NCBI GenBank assembly: GCA_026260175.1
Contig: JAKCWW010007893.1
Span: forward strand, 1 to 27,774
Length of the DNA: 27,774 nucleotides
Direction: 5' to 3'
Origin: Reticulitermes lucifugus
Lineage: Eukaryota > Arthropoda > Insecta > Blattodea > Rhinotermitidae
In this document: positions 10,561 through 20,700 of the stretch, in pieces
How the letters are laid out: every line of letters begins with the position of its first letter
Numbering within the stretch: the first letter of the stretch is position 1
The notes under the pieces: generated by a model
What the model was told of the DNA's origin: nothing
Database searches by the model: none
Seen by the model: the letters and a program-made list of their open reading frames with translations, nothing else
Position numbers and translations under genes: made by a program

Positions 10561-11606
10561 ACGAGTAATACCTAAAGTGACAGTGGTGGATCCGTTTTTA
10601 TGATAAAAGCCTACCAATGGGCTCAAAGTATTTTTACTGCTGGACTGCACTGCAGAGCGGGCGATATCACCATTTCTATACAGCAATGATGTCGTCCGCT
10701 CTACAGCGAGCAGTCCGGCGATAAAATATACTCTCAGTAGTTTACACCCTATTCCTAGATGAATTTTATTATTACCCTTTCAAACAAAAATGACAATATG
10801 TGACAGAAACCAGAACACTGTTTTTGTCGACGCCAGTCTCCCTGGTGCCACTTTGGGCTGCACGTCTCAACACCTCTGCCACGAGGCCAAACGGTTTGTA
10901 AAACAAACATGACGGCTGTGCAGTCTTTTGAGGTTAGGAGTGGCTATGTAATTGCTTACCAGTGATGTATGACCCTGAGTGAAAACAGGTGCGTAAAACA
11001 GCAAGAAAGTCTACAATATGGCGATCGGGCGAAGTCAGTAACGTCCGAGGTTTTAAGAAAGCTGTATGTTAAGTGTATTCCGGTCCACGTCACACAACAC
11101 TCACACACTCACCTGAACGACGCAATAATGCTGCTGGACCTCTCCTCCCGTGAGCTCGCTGCAGCACAGACTGCCGCGCCGAACGGGTTTCAAGTCTGTC
11201 CGCTCTCACCTTTACATTGGTACAGTCCGCACAAACAGTCACACGCGTAACTCCCAACTGACCGAGGAAAACCACGGATCTCCGAACAAGCAGTCGCTGG
11301 CTCTCAAGTCTGTTACACTGTGGTAATTACATGTACCACATTCATCACCTCGACGTGACAATAAGTAACTTATTTAACGATTCTGTGAATTACGAAGTTT
11401 ACATAACATCCATGTCAGACGCATGAGTACGAGTATGGAGCAATGATGGGAATACGCAGCACAACTAACATCTGTAATGTTGACGCGGTGTTCTCTTGAC
11501 GGGGCGTCCGTCCGTCCTGGAGTCAGTTTCATCTGCATGTGCCTCAGGACACTTTGCTCCTGCTGTAACTAAAGCACACAATACAATGAGCAAGCAATTC
11601 ATACTG

Positions 11607-11660
11607 TGGTCTTCCGGGTTATGACACCGTGTTGTCTGGCAGGTGGGTACCTACCGCACC
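11607..11660 (+). repeat. Dispersed repeat terminus (GGTCTTCYGGGTTATG family)
   Basis: The segment matches the left arm of the foldback at 25197-25242, including CTGGCAGGTGGGTA. A shorter match is at 17869-17908. It is probably one end of a transposable element. Confidence 0.5.
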
Positions 11661-12084
11661 CATCTTCACTTCCACTTCTGCACTGATGATAGAAGCGGGA
11701 AGTCCCCCGAAACCATTTACCCCTGAAGGCACAAGCAGTATAATTCCTAGAAACTTCCTTCTACCTTGCGATGTTCCACACTGAAGATTTCTTAATGTCA
11801 CTGAACGACGCTGTCAGTTGCAAAGATTGCATAGCCCAGCCTCGATCCACCCCGAAGACACGCAGCATGTTTCTGTAACTGGCCATCCAGTAACAGACGC
11901 AGTATGTTCCTTCGAAGCGCTGATCTCCACCTACCAAGACTATAAGGTGTAATAACCTACGAGACCACAGTATAAGTCTTCACTGCTGTGAAAATATGGA
12001 ACTCTACAAGGACGTCATAACAACAAAATAGACTCTGGTAGCTAAACCCAACGGTTAAACACTTCTAAGGCCAACATCCACCAG

Positions 12085-12277
12085 TGGACACGATCCTGAC
12101 CCAGTTCCATTCACCTCCCATCCTCCCGTCCTCACAACCCGTTACCCTAAGAGCCATCTTACTAATTAACCCTCTGGCAGCGGAACTATAAGTTCAATAC
12201 CGTCAATACCAAAGCCCGCTATTGGACACGATTCTAAGCCAGCTAATTCCGCCTCTCATCCTCAGACCCGTTTATCA
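12085..12277. repeat. Imperfect direct repeat, offset about 138 bp
   Basis: TGGACACGATCCTGACCCAG at 12085 and its relative at 12223 are followed by similar CCTCCCATCCTCC/CCTCTCATCCTC stretches ending near ACCCGTTA (12146) and ACCCGTTTA (12277). It is an old duplication or two copies of one repeat. Confidence 0.5.
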
Positions 12278-13097
12278 AGGATTCGTTTTCATACAATTCA
12301 TCTCTTTCCTGGTCTTCTAAATGGCCCATTTCCAAGAGTGTTCGCCACCAAGCTTCACACCAGGCCTTCCACACAACACACACGGCCCACTCACGTTTTG
12401 GTATTTATAAGGTTTACTGTCCTTATGACTATTGCACAACACACCCCACAAATCCTGAAAAATTAAACACAAGGAGTATTTTACGTCCTTGCGTTTTTCT
12501 ACACTGACAAATTTACAAACGAAGAACGACGGAGGAATATGACATACGTTGCGGCCCAAGATGTCAAGCAGGATTTCAGATTTCATCCGCAACCTCTTTT
12601 AAGTCTGACAAGCGTATTTCACTTGCACTCCTTGTCTGCCTCATCAAAGGTACGCACGCATTCAGCGAGCGCACAGTAATTCCATATGAAACGAAAGAAA
12701 GAACTTTGCGTTTCACAACATTACAAGACTTTTCAGTTCACCGCACTGCGCCTGCAGAGATTTGAGCCGTTGAATGGCAAAGTGGTGTACGTCAGCTGCA
12801 CAAGAAAAATGAGATATGCTTATACGGTACCGCAACACTGGTACTTATAAACACGCAAAATGATGTACGTTGTAGTTCTTAATTTAGCCCCCAGAGCACA
12901 GCATAATCATGCATCAAGACAGGTCAATGATGATCCCATTTCATTGTGCAAGTTCTCCAAATAAAATAAGTCTTACACCATTTTGCCTTGCAGGGGCTCA
13001 TTTATGGAAGCAGAATGGTGCCGAGCAACTGTACACAAATAAAGTTGACGAACACTTAAATTATTTAGCGTCTTACCTAATTGGTCAACAGAACGTA

Positions 13098-13382
13098 AAA
13101 TAAAGTTCAAGTTCACCCTATAACCTGCCATGAAGACACAGAGGGAGAGTAGAGGTATAGCTCTACTCTTCTTTAACCTCGGCGCTAGATGGGGGTGGGT
13201 TGTGAACGCCACACCCCGGCCGCTTTACCTCCTGAAAAGACACCCGATACGCATTATACAGGAGGCTGGGTGGGCCCCAGGACCGGTTTGGACGGGTGCG
13301 AAAATCTCGCCCCTACCGGGATTCGATCCCCCGACTGTCGAGCCCGTAGCATTCGCCGTACCGACTACGCTATCCCGACCAA
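13098..13382 (-). mobile_element. tRNA-derived SINE (family A), full length with 15-bp target-site duplication
   Basis: On the minus strand the head carries a B box (complement of GGGATTCGATCCC, 13318-13330). A body follows that is shared with the copies at 2938-3228 and 22001-22118. The direct repeats GGTCAACAGAACGTA at 13083-13097 and 13383-13397 are identical over 15 bp. Confidence 0.88.
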
Positions 13383-13399
13383 GGTCAACAGAACGTAGA

Positions 13400-14035
13400 A
13401 ACAGCAACTGTTTCATCCGTAATGAATAAAATCACGTCAGGAAATGTACATACTGTGTGGCAATTCTGAAGCGTTCGGTTCCGTTTTTTCGCGAATGACA
13501 TGAAGTAAATTTTAAATTTTAACATAGTAACGGTTCTAGCAGCATGGATAACCATATTTTAATTCAACACATACCAACGTGGACCTACAAATTTCGGCGG
13601 AAAATAGGCCAGTTTGAAAACATACTTTTGTGCGATTATCTCGGAAACCGTACGATTTACGGAGAAAGAACAGGCACACAGAACACGTGTTTAATCTTTA
13701 TCTATAACTGCTGTAGAAATATTTTCGCTCCGATAAATATTTCGCGAGTTACGCTAGAGAAGCGCGCGGAAAAGCAAGTAAATCTTCATGTAAAGTGTCA
13801 GTTACTGTTGTCCAATTTCCAATAGAACTATAATTTGCCAAAAAAATGTTACTGAAACTCACCAAAGCCAAATATCATGAAATCACGTTTATCGGTTCTC
13901 GGGCTATTTCATTCGTACACGACGACAGAGGGACTGCAATATGCAATCTGCAGGGTTAACACAGTTTGGGCTTAAACGTGCAACTTACTACATCATCAAT
14001 GGATGAAAGTCAGAATTAGCAACGGAAATGTTCAC
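13400..14035. other. Intergenic DNA with a repeat shared with 9774-9842
   Basis: The segment 13709-13772 (ATTTTCGCTC, AAATATTT, GAGTTACG) resembles 9774-9830. The 93-codon plus frame at 13544-13825 covers it and is probably repeat-derived. Confidence 0.35.
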
Positions 14036-14245
14036 AGACTCCATGCAGCAGGGTTCTTCTTGACAAGGTACAATCACTCAGCTACTCGAGAAATTCCCTG
14101 CCTTTCCAAAAGCACAACGGTATAACACGCGTTCACATCCCAACACTCTATTTCTTTAAGATACATCTTAATATTATCACCCCATCCATGCCTAGGTCTT
14201 CAAGGCAGTCTCTTCTCTTTAGGTTTCCCAGATTAAATGTTACAT
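14035..14245 (-). mobile_element. LINE remnant, family R, internally deleted
   Basis: On the minus strand it shows the CTTGAAGACCTAGGCATGGA block and the GGGAATTTCTCGAGTAG...CTGCATGGAG end of the family, as at 20720-20930 in the opposite orientation. Confidence 0.55.
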
Positions 14246-14534
14246 AAATTATTCATCCCACCCAGCTCAACCCCCTTAACATTATCACCCCAATGATATT
14301 GGCGAAGAGTAATAGTGGTCATGAAACTCCTCTTTAAGCAATTTTCTCCAGTGTGTTGTTACTTCTTCTGTCTCTCTCTTATACTGGCCATTACCTTGCA
14401 GTTTACACTACAGTTGAACTAAATATGTCACTGATACAGAAGGCAGTGTATTGACATTTTCCAATACAGGAATGCAAACAAACATGTATCTTGTTACCTA
14501 CATTCATGCCCCATCTTTGATTGTATAATCTGAA

Positions 14535-14735
14535 ATGAAAACAGACTTCTTCTTGTATGGTGCCAAAGGCCAATGCAGCTCGGGGGTGCCTGGTTTCCTG
14601 ATAGATGAATCTTGTTTACAGACAGTTCAGAGAACTCCTTGGACAGGGAATCAGCCCACTGCAAAGCCTCTAATGTATGTGGGGCAACACAGGCACAGAG
14701 AGAACACAGACTATATCCATGCCCTGTGACAGAAT
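14535..14735 (+). mobile_element. Dispersed insect repeat remnant
   Basis: The short open frame contains ESCLQTVQRTPWTGNQP and HRHRENTDYIHAL, a combination I have met repeatedly as spurious proteins from dispersed insect repeats. It is treated as a repeat, not a gene. Confidence 0.5.
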
Positions 14736-15478
14736 ATTAACTCACAATCCCACCGTTCAAGAACAGTAACACAGTACAGATACTCTCCAACTTATGCAAT
14801 TTTAAACAAGAGAGGCAATGTACGAGTAACATAACATTGAGGCACGTTTGAGTAACAACTGTTGCCGTGGAAAAGCAGTAAGTATTACATATTCTTAGTG
14901 TGTGTCTGTAGCCTTAGTTATCCACATGCAAAGCACATGCACCGTATTATATTGTCATCTGTGGCCTGTCCGGCTCTACCGTATTTTTCCACATGATCTC
15001 ATAAACGGCACAATTTTCGAAAAAAAACAAGTTACTGAACATAAAATGTGTGTTTTGAAGTCACAAAAAAAAACTCAAATTAATACATCGCAGTTTGCGT
15101 CTTCTTCATTCGCACCGTTTGGTTTATGTTTACACTATCGTCTGTTCCTGTCTCACAGGTTTATATGACACTCATCAACATCATATCTCTTTCTGCACCA
15201 GGGTTACATTTTAAAGCTTGTAATGGGATGCAAGATTTATCCTTTCTTATTAAATATTTCTTCCATTCTGTTCTTTTTCTGGGAAAGAAACATGCAGAGT
15301 TCTGTTTTTACAAATTCATTCTTTAATTTCTCAATTTTATTGCAGCCCTTAAAACTTCATAATTGTTGTGTGAATTTTATTCCAATCCTTTCTCTTGTCA
15401 CAGTCACTGTTTTGGTGCCATATGGATTTAAAATGTAACAGAAGGGCCCTGCAAGTGATGAGTAACAGGGCAACTTTG

Positions 15479-15626
15479 CTTTCTGCTGCTCTTGAAGTTG
15501 TGAAGTGTCAGGCTGTGTAGTCTTGTCAAGGCCACAAGAAGAAACAGAAGTCCCTTTCTGCTGCTCTTGAAGTTGTGAAGTGTCAGGCTGTGTAGTCTTG
15601 TCAAGGCCACAAGAAGAAACAGAAGT
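15479..15626. repeat. Two-copy tandem duplication, period 75 bp
   Basis: The block beginning CTTTCTGCTGCTCTTGAAG occurs at 15479 and again at 15554. The copies appear identical over about 73 bp by eye, ending AACAGAAGT in each, so the duplication is recent or was recently homogenised. It is in CpG-poor DNA downstream of the zinc-finger stop, possibly 3' UTR. Confidence 0.9.
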
Positions 15627-16590
15627 ATAAGAGTTGCAAAGGTTATCTGACTACTGAAGTCAATGTTTATCACTACAGGAGAACTTAAACTGGTTTCAAA
15701 ATGTAAACAGTAGTGATGAAGTACAAATGTTGATTGTACACATATGTACTTCTTGAACATCTGAAAAAACTGAGCACTGTAAAATCTGAGGTTTTCACGG
15801 AAGCGACGGCAAAGAACACTTTTCTACGATTTAACACTGTGTAGTACGGTAGAAGAGTACTTCAGAGAAGCCTAGTGCTGTCATCATCAGGATAGATGAA
15901 TAAGCTACAGTGGACATACTCATCTACCCTGGTGACAGGAGCTGCAGGATCCTTGAAAAACAAGCCATCCCATCCCAGAAGACAGCAATCTTCACACGCT
16001 GCTTACATCAAAATGACTGTTTGTCTATGAAATGTATGCAGAAGGACTGAACACCATTTTGTTCAGACGCAGCAAAGGCACTGCCAAAACGTATATACTG
16101 CACAGTCTGAAAGATATTTACAGTCCGCTCTGACAGAGATACAACAAACTCCGGACAGCAGGGACCTTCTAGAGAAGATACCAGTCACTCAGCTGGTCAA
16201 AAAATCCGCCCCCCCCCCTCTAAGTAACCTGCAATTTCATTAAGGTGTTCACATGAGCCTGCCTTAGAAACAAAGCTGGCTTTTCTGAGTTCTGATAATT
16301 AAAATTGAAAGAATGTGTCACTGTGTGGATGAGTTGGGGAAAAGAGTCTACATACCATGTCTGGAGGGCCATATAAAATGAAATGGTGAGCCACATGTGT
16401 GTCAGACCCCTGGTTTAGTCTAACAAACTTAAATATCTGTTAGAATCTGAAGGCCATAGAGCCAACACCTGAGCAGAAGCCATTTCTGGGGCTGGATCAT
16501 TAATAAAGCAATACTATACAGTGCATTAGAAGCTGCACCACAGGATGATGACAGCAACAAACAAAACCTGTAACTATGATGAATATACAG
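15627..16590. other. DNA downstream of the zinc-finger stop, possibly 3' UTR
   Basis: No gene is recognised. A CpG-containing, repeat-like block lies at about 15780-16200, ending beside a poly-C run (16208-16218). Confidence 0.4.
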
Positions 16591-16592
16591 CC

Positions 16593-17799
16593 TTACCTGG
16601 CAACACTGTGGGCGGTGATCTGATTTGTCTCGTGCAGTCTGATGTGGCGTGTCAAGTTTGCTTTGTGGATGAACGTCTTGTGGCAGAAATGACACACGTG
16701 AGAAGCCACACCAGCGTGGATCTTCATGTGTGAGTCCAAGGTATGTTTGTGTGCAAATGCTTTGTGGCATTCTTTGCAGGGAAACATCTTCACATTACTG
16801 TGTGTGCGCATATGGACCCGTAGCGCATCCTTCATCCAGAAGGCCTTGTGGCAAACCTCACAACGGAAGCCCCGTTCACCTGTATGCTTCAGATAGTGTC
16901 GTTTCAGTGCAAACACATTGTAGTATGACTGTGAACACTGATCACACATGAACTGGGGACTCTGGCCTTCATGCAGCATCATGTGGCAGTCTAGTGACTG
17001 TTTCTTCATGAAGCTCTTCTCACATTTGCTGCATTTATAAGGCTTCTCTGGTGCATGGATCTTCATGTGGTTCTTAAGTGTCCCCTTTAGGGGAAAGGAC
17101 TTACTGCACATGGTGCACTTGAATGGACGGAAATCTGTGTGGTTCACGTAATGTCGCTTGAATTCTGCACACACGGCATACTCTTTAGGGCATTTATCAC
17201 ATTTAAACTCTTTGTTTGCAGCATGTGAGTTCATGTGCTGCACAAATGTACTCTTGTACACAAAAGCTTTCTGGCAGAGGTCACACACAAACGGTTTCTC
17301 TCCTGTGTGCAATGTGTAATGCAGGTCATGTTTCTGTCGTGTTTTGAATGCCTTATCACACTGATCACAAGGATATCGATTTACAGATGTATGCACAACC
17401 CGGATGTGACGCATCAGCTGTTTACGTTCAGGGTAGACTTTATTGCATGGTCCACACACAAATGGTGCCTCTGAGTGTCGCTTCATATGAAAATGCAAAC
17501 TAGACTTGGTCTTGAAGCAAGAACCACAGTCATTGCACTTGAACTGTCTCTCTGTCATATGTTTGCGTTTGTGAGTAGCCAAGTGGCTCCGCTGCCTGAA
17601 CGCCATGCCACATACATCACAGGGATAGGAATCCCACTTGCTGTCTTCATTCTTACTACAAACATTATCATTATCATTCTCATCATTGCTTGTGTCACCA
17701 CTACTATCACCATCATCACCTTGTTGTGTAATGGGCACTGGTTTACCCCTGGGCTTGATTCTTGCCTGTTTCAGGGCAGTTAGGTCCGTGATAGGCCTC
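16593..17799 (-). CDS. Zinc-finger gene exon 3: all twelve C2H2 fingers and stop
   Basis: The acceptor is TATGTTGCAG at 17800-17801. The exon begins by completing a Glu codon and reads through a basic stretch (TALKQARIKPRGKP) and an acidic Asp/Asn/Ser linker. It then encodes twelve CxxC...HxxxH units and ends at TAA (16595-16593). The open frame is uninterrupted for 402 codons, with every zinc-binding Cys/His pair intact, which argues for a functional gene. Non-coding sequence to the left has candidate poly(A) signals, for example minus-strand AATAAA at 15381-15376. Confidence 0.93.
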
Positions 17800-20700
17800 C
17801 TGCAACATACGACATCTTATAATATGTTCTGTTCATCAACAATGGGTACACACTAGTCTTCAGTTTATGGTCTTCTGGGTTGTCATACTGTGTAGTCTTG
17901 AAGGTAGATAACAACATTTTGGAGGAAAAAAATGTAAATGTATGAACAATGTTTGAACCCTTGAATTTAGGGTGCAAGAGTTGTGTTTCTGAAAGTTTCC
18001 TTTAAAGAAAATTTTATTTTCAAAAACAATCAAATTATTTTCTGTTTGACTAAAAATGACATTTCAATTATTGAAAACTGTCCAGGAGCTTTGATTCTCC
18101 AACAGACTATTTCAAAAATGTGCAAAGTGTTTGGACACTGCAGCTGGTATTTCTGACAGCTGACTTTTGAGTTCACACGGTACCTCTTTCATCACAAACC
18201 AGCAATCAAACATGGCAAATGAGAGGCTGGCATTCATATTTCTCATTTGGGACATCCCAGGTTGAAATCTCAACCCAGAGTAAGAGATTTGTTCTGATTT
18301 TCTTCAGTCTCTTAAGCCAGATCCTAGGATGAAACATTGAATTAGGCCAAGACCACTTTCTGTCACACCCCTTCCAATTCATTATTCACTATTATCTGAT
18401 CATTCAGTATAACACAGTCTAAGCTACTAAAAGCACTGTTAAATAAACCAACCATAATACAAACATCAACTGACAGACAACTGATAAACTTACTCTGCAG
18501 TTGTTATTTGCTGAGAGGAGTCAGAAGTTTGTTGATTTATATTGGTGGTACTGGCTTTTGAGTTATTCACATATAGCAACATGGATGGGTCCAGTGCCAC
18601 CTCCACAATCTCCTGTCGTACCGTGATCTCATCCAGCTCCACCTGTAACCAGTAAGAGGCAACATCAGTGCAACAAAAAGCGATTCTAGGTGTCTTATGT
18701 TGCTACGGAACCCATCTTTTACAAACCAAAAAGTGGGACACTTAATAATACTTAGGTGGGGGGGTGGAAGAAGACAAAACTTCTTCTTTACATATCCATT
18801 TCTCACCCTTCGCAGTCTCAGTCCAGACTCTATAATCACTAATCCACAAATCTATCTCTCCCTCTCCTATCCCTTCCTGGCTGGTTAATGGTTAATGGTT
18901 GTCCTACTCCTATAGATGTTTTCTCCCACTGATGGAAAGTCAAAATGTTCATATGCATTGACAAAAATGTTGTATTTTTATGAATTGGTAGGTCATTTGG
19001 CATCCCAAATCAAATTTTGTGAGACAATGGGACAGAACTCTTTAAAACCAATGAAACTGGGATGGCCTTGGGAAAATTGGGACAAATGGAAATCCTATAT
19101 ATTGCACATAAGTACTACATGTGGGAAACATCTGGAAGGGTCCAGTTCCCTGCCATACTGTGTTGAAAAAAGGGATTACTTACTTGCTTATGTACTTACT
19201 TACTAACTAACTTACTTACTATTAAAATCTTATGAATATATTATGTACAAGTATTCCCATTTACCACACTTTTATTTGTTACAGCTGTGGTACTGCATCA
19301 TGATCACCCGATGCATTAAACAGAACAAAATAAAGGCATCAGCATTGCTTATTTGACATACATACATACATTCCATGGATCCATAAGTCTGTCAAAGTGA
19401 CAACTGGATGTGGAATAAGTTGGTGTACCAACTTCTGTGTTTTGAAATGTCAAGTGACAAATGTGATTCAGGATAAGTCCGTGGCATTAGACTGTATAAC
19501 AAAGTTCCAGATTACATTAAAAAATTGGACAAAGACAAAGCTTTTAAAAGAGAGTTGAGATCATTTCTGTTACAACCAGCATTGTATTCAGTGGATGAAT
19601 ATAAGTCATTCTAATTTCATATGTTTTATGTGACTGTGTGAGTTTCATAGGTTATATCTATCTGTTACAAGAGGCATTTTATTTAGTGGATGGATATATG
19701 TCCTTCTAATTACATGCATTTCATATGACTATATGAGTTTTATAAGTTGTGTCTATCTGTTTTAAGATGGCATTGTTGTTTGTTATACGAGGTATATTGC
19801 ATTGATGTAGCTGTATTATAAGTTGTTTTGTAATTTATATTGTAAACTGGATTTGACATGTCCAGTGTCACATTTTTGGTGACTAAATGGATGACTAAAT
19901 AAACAATAAATAATAAACTATTTCAACAGCATCAGTTAAGGCATACAAACACAATAAGGATACTGTGAGGATTCAGGTTTACTAACAGCTTCAAAACAGA
20001 AAATGTTTACTGAGGCTACAGAAAGAAAGCACCTTTGTCAGATACCGTCCACATATCCCTCAAGCAGTTATACTTCCCCTTCAGCATATTCATTTCATAG
20101 GTTATGAGAACATAACAGAAGGGTAATGGATGTGTTCATAATTTAACATAAAATGCTTGAAACTGCCAAACATTTGTAGTATATGTTCAAACCATGATCT
20201 GCACTACTTAAATAGAAAGAGAACAATAAAAGTTGTAAGAATATCCATATACTCCTACAAAATATATTGTGTGGGGCTTCAAAATTTCAGGCTACTTACA
20301 GTTCTTAAACAAGGTGCATATGTTAAGCCGGCTGAATGGTAAAGTTTAACCTCGTACTTGTGCTACTAGAATACCAACTGCAAGTGGCGCCAACCTTTAA
20401 CTACTGAAAAACCCTACCAGAACCTCTCAGGCATTCCAGTGATGAAGTACTAACAGACTCCATGAAGAACAGTCCTTCTTGAAGCAATGATGATCAGAAA
20501 ATAATATATATATATATATAAATGATATATAATGTAATATAATATAATATAATATAATGGAATTTATTTCACCCAACGAGGAGCTTATGCTCTGTATTAC
20601 TCACCAAATATTATTCAGGTGATCAAATGAAAAAGAATGAGATGGGCAGGGCATGTGGCATGATGGAGGATAGGAAAGATGCATACAGTGTTTTGGTGGG

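Larger units (their letters stand above)
8800..13080. other. CpG-rich intergenic DNA with repeat fossils and no recognised gene
   Basis: Short open frames on both strands lack codon structure, conserved motifs and compatible splice sites. Recognisable content is the repeats listed separately (9890, 10130, 10380, 11607, 12085). Confidence 0.55.

Noticed and set aside
12317..12592. 91-codon minus-strand frame with several cysteines (CNSHKDS, CVLCGRPG)
   Set aside because: No family was recognised, there are no paired splice sites or neighbouring coding segments, and the cysteine spacing fits no known motif.
13544..13825. 93-codon plus-strand frame
   Set aside because: It overlaps a segment repeated at 9774-9842 and shows no domain; it is probably repeat-derived.
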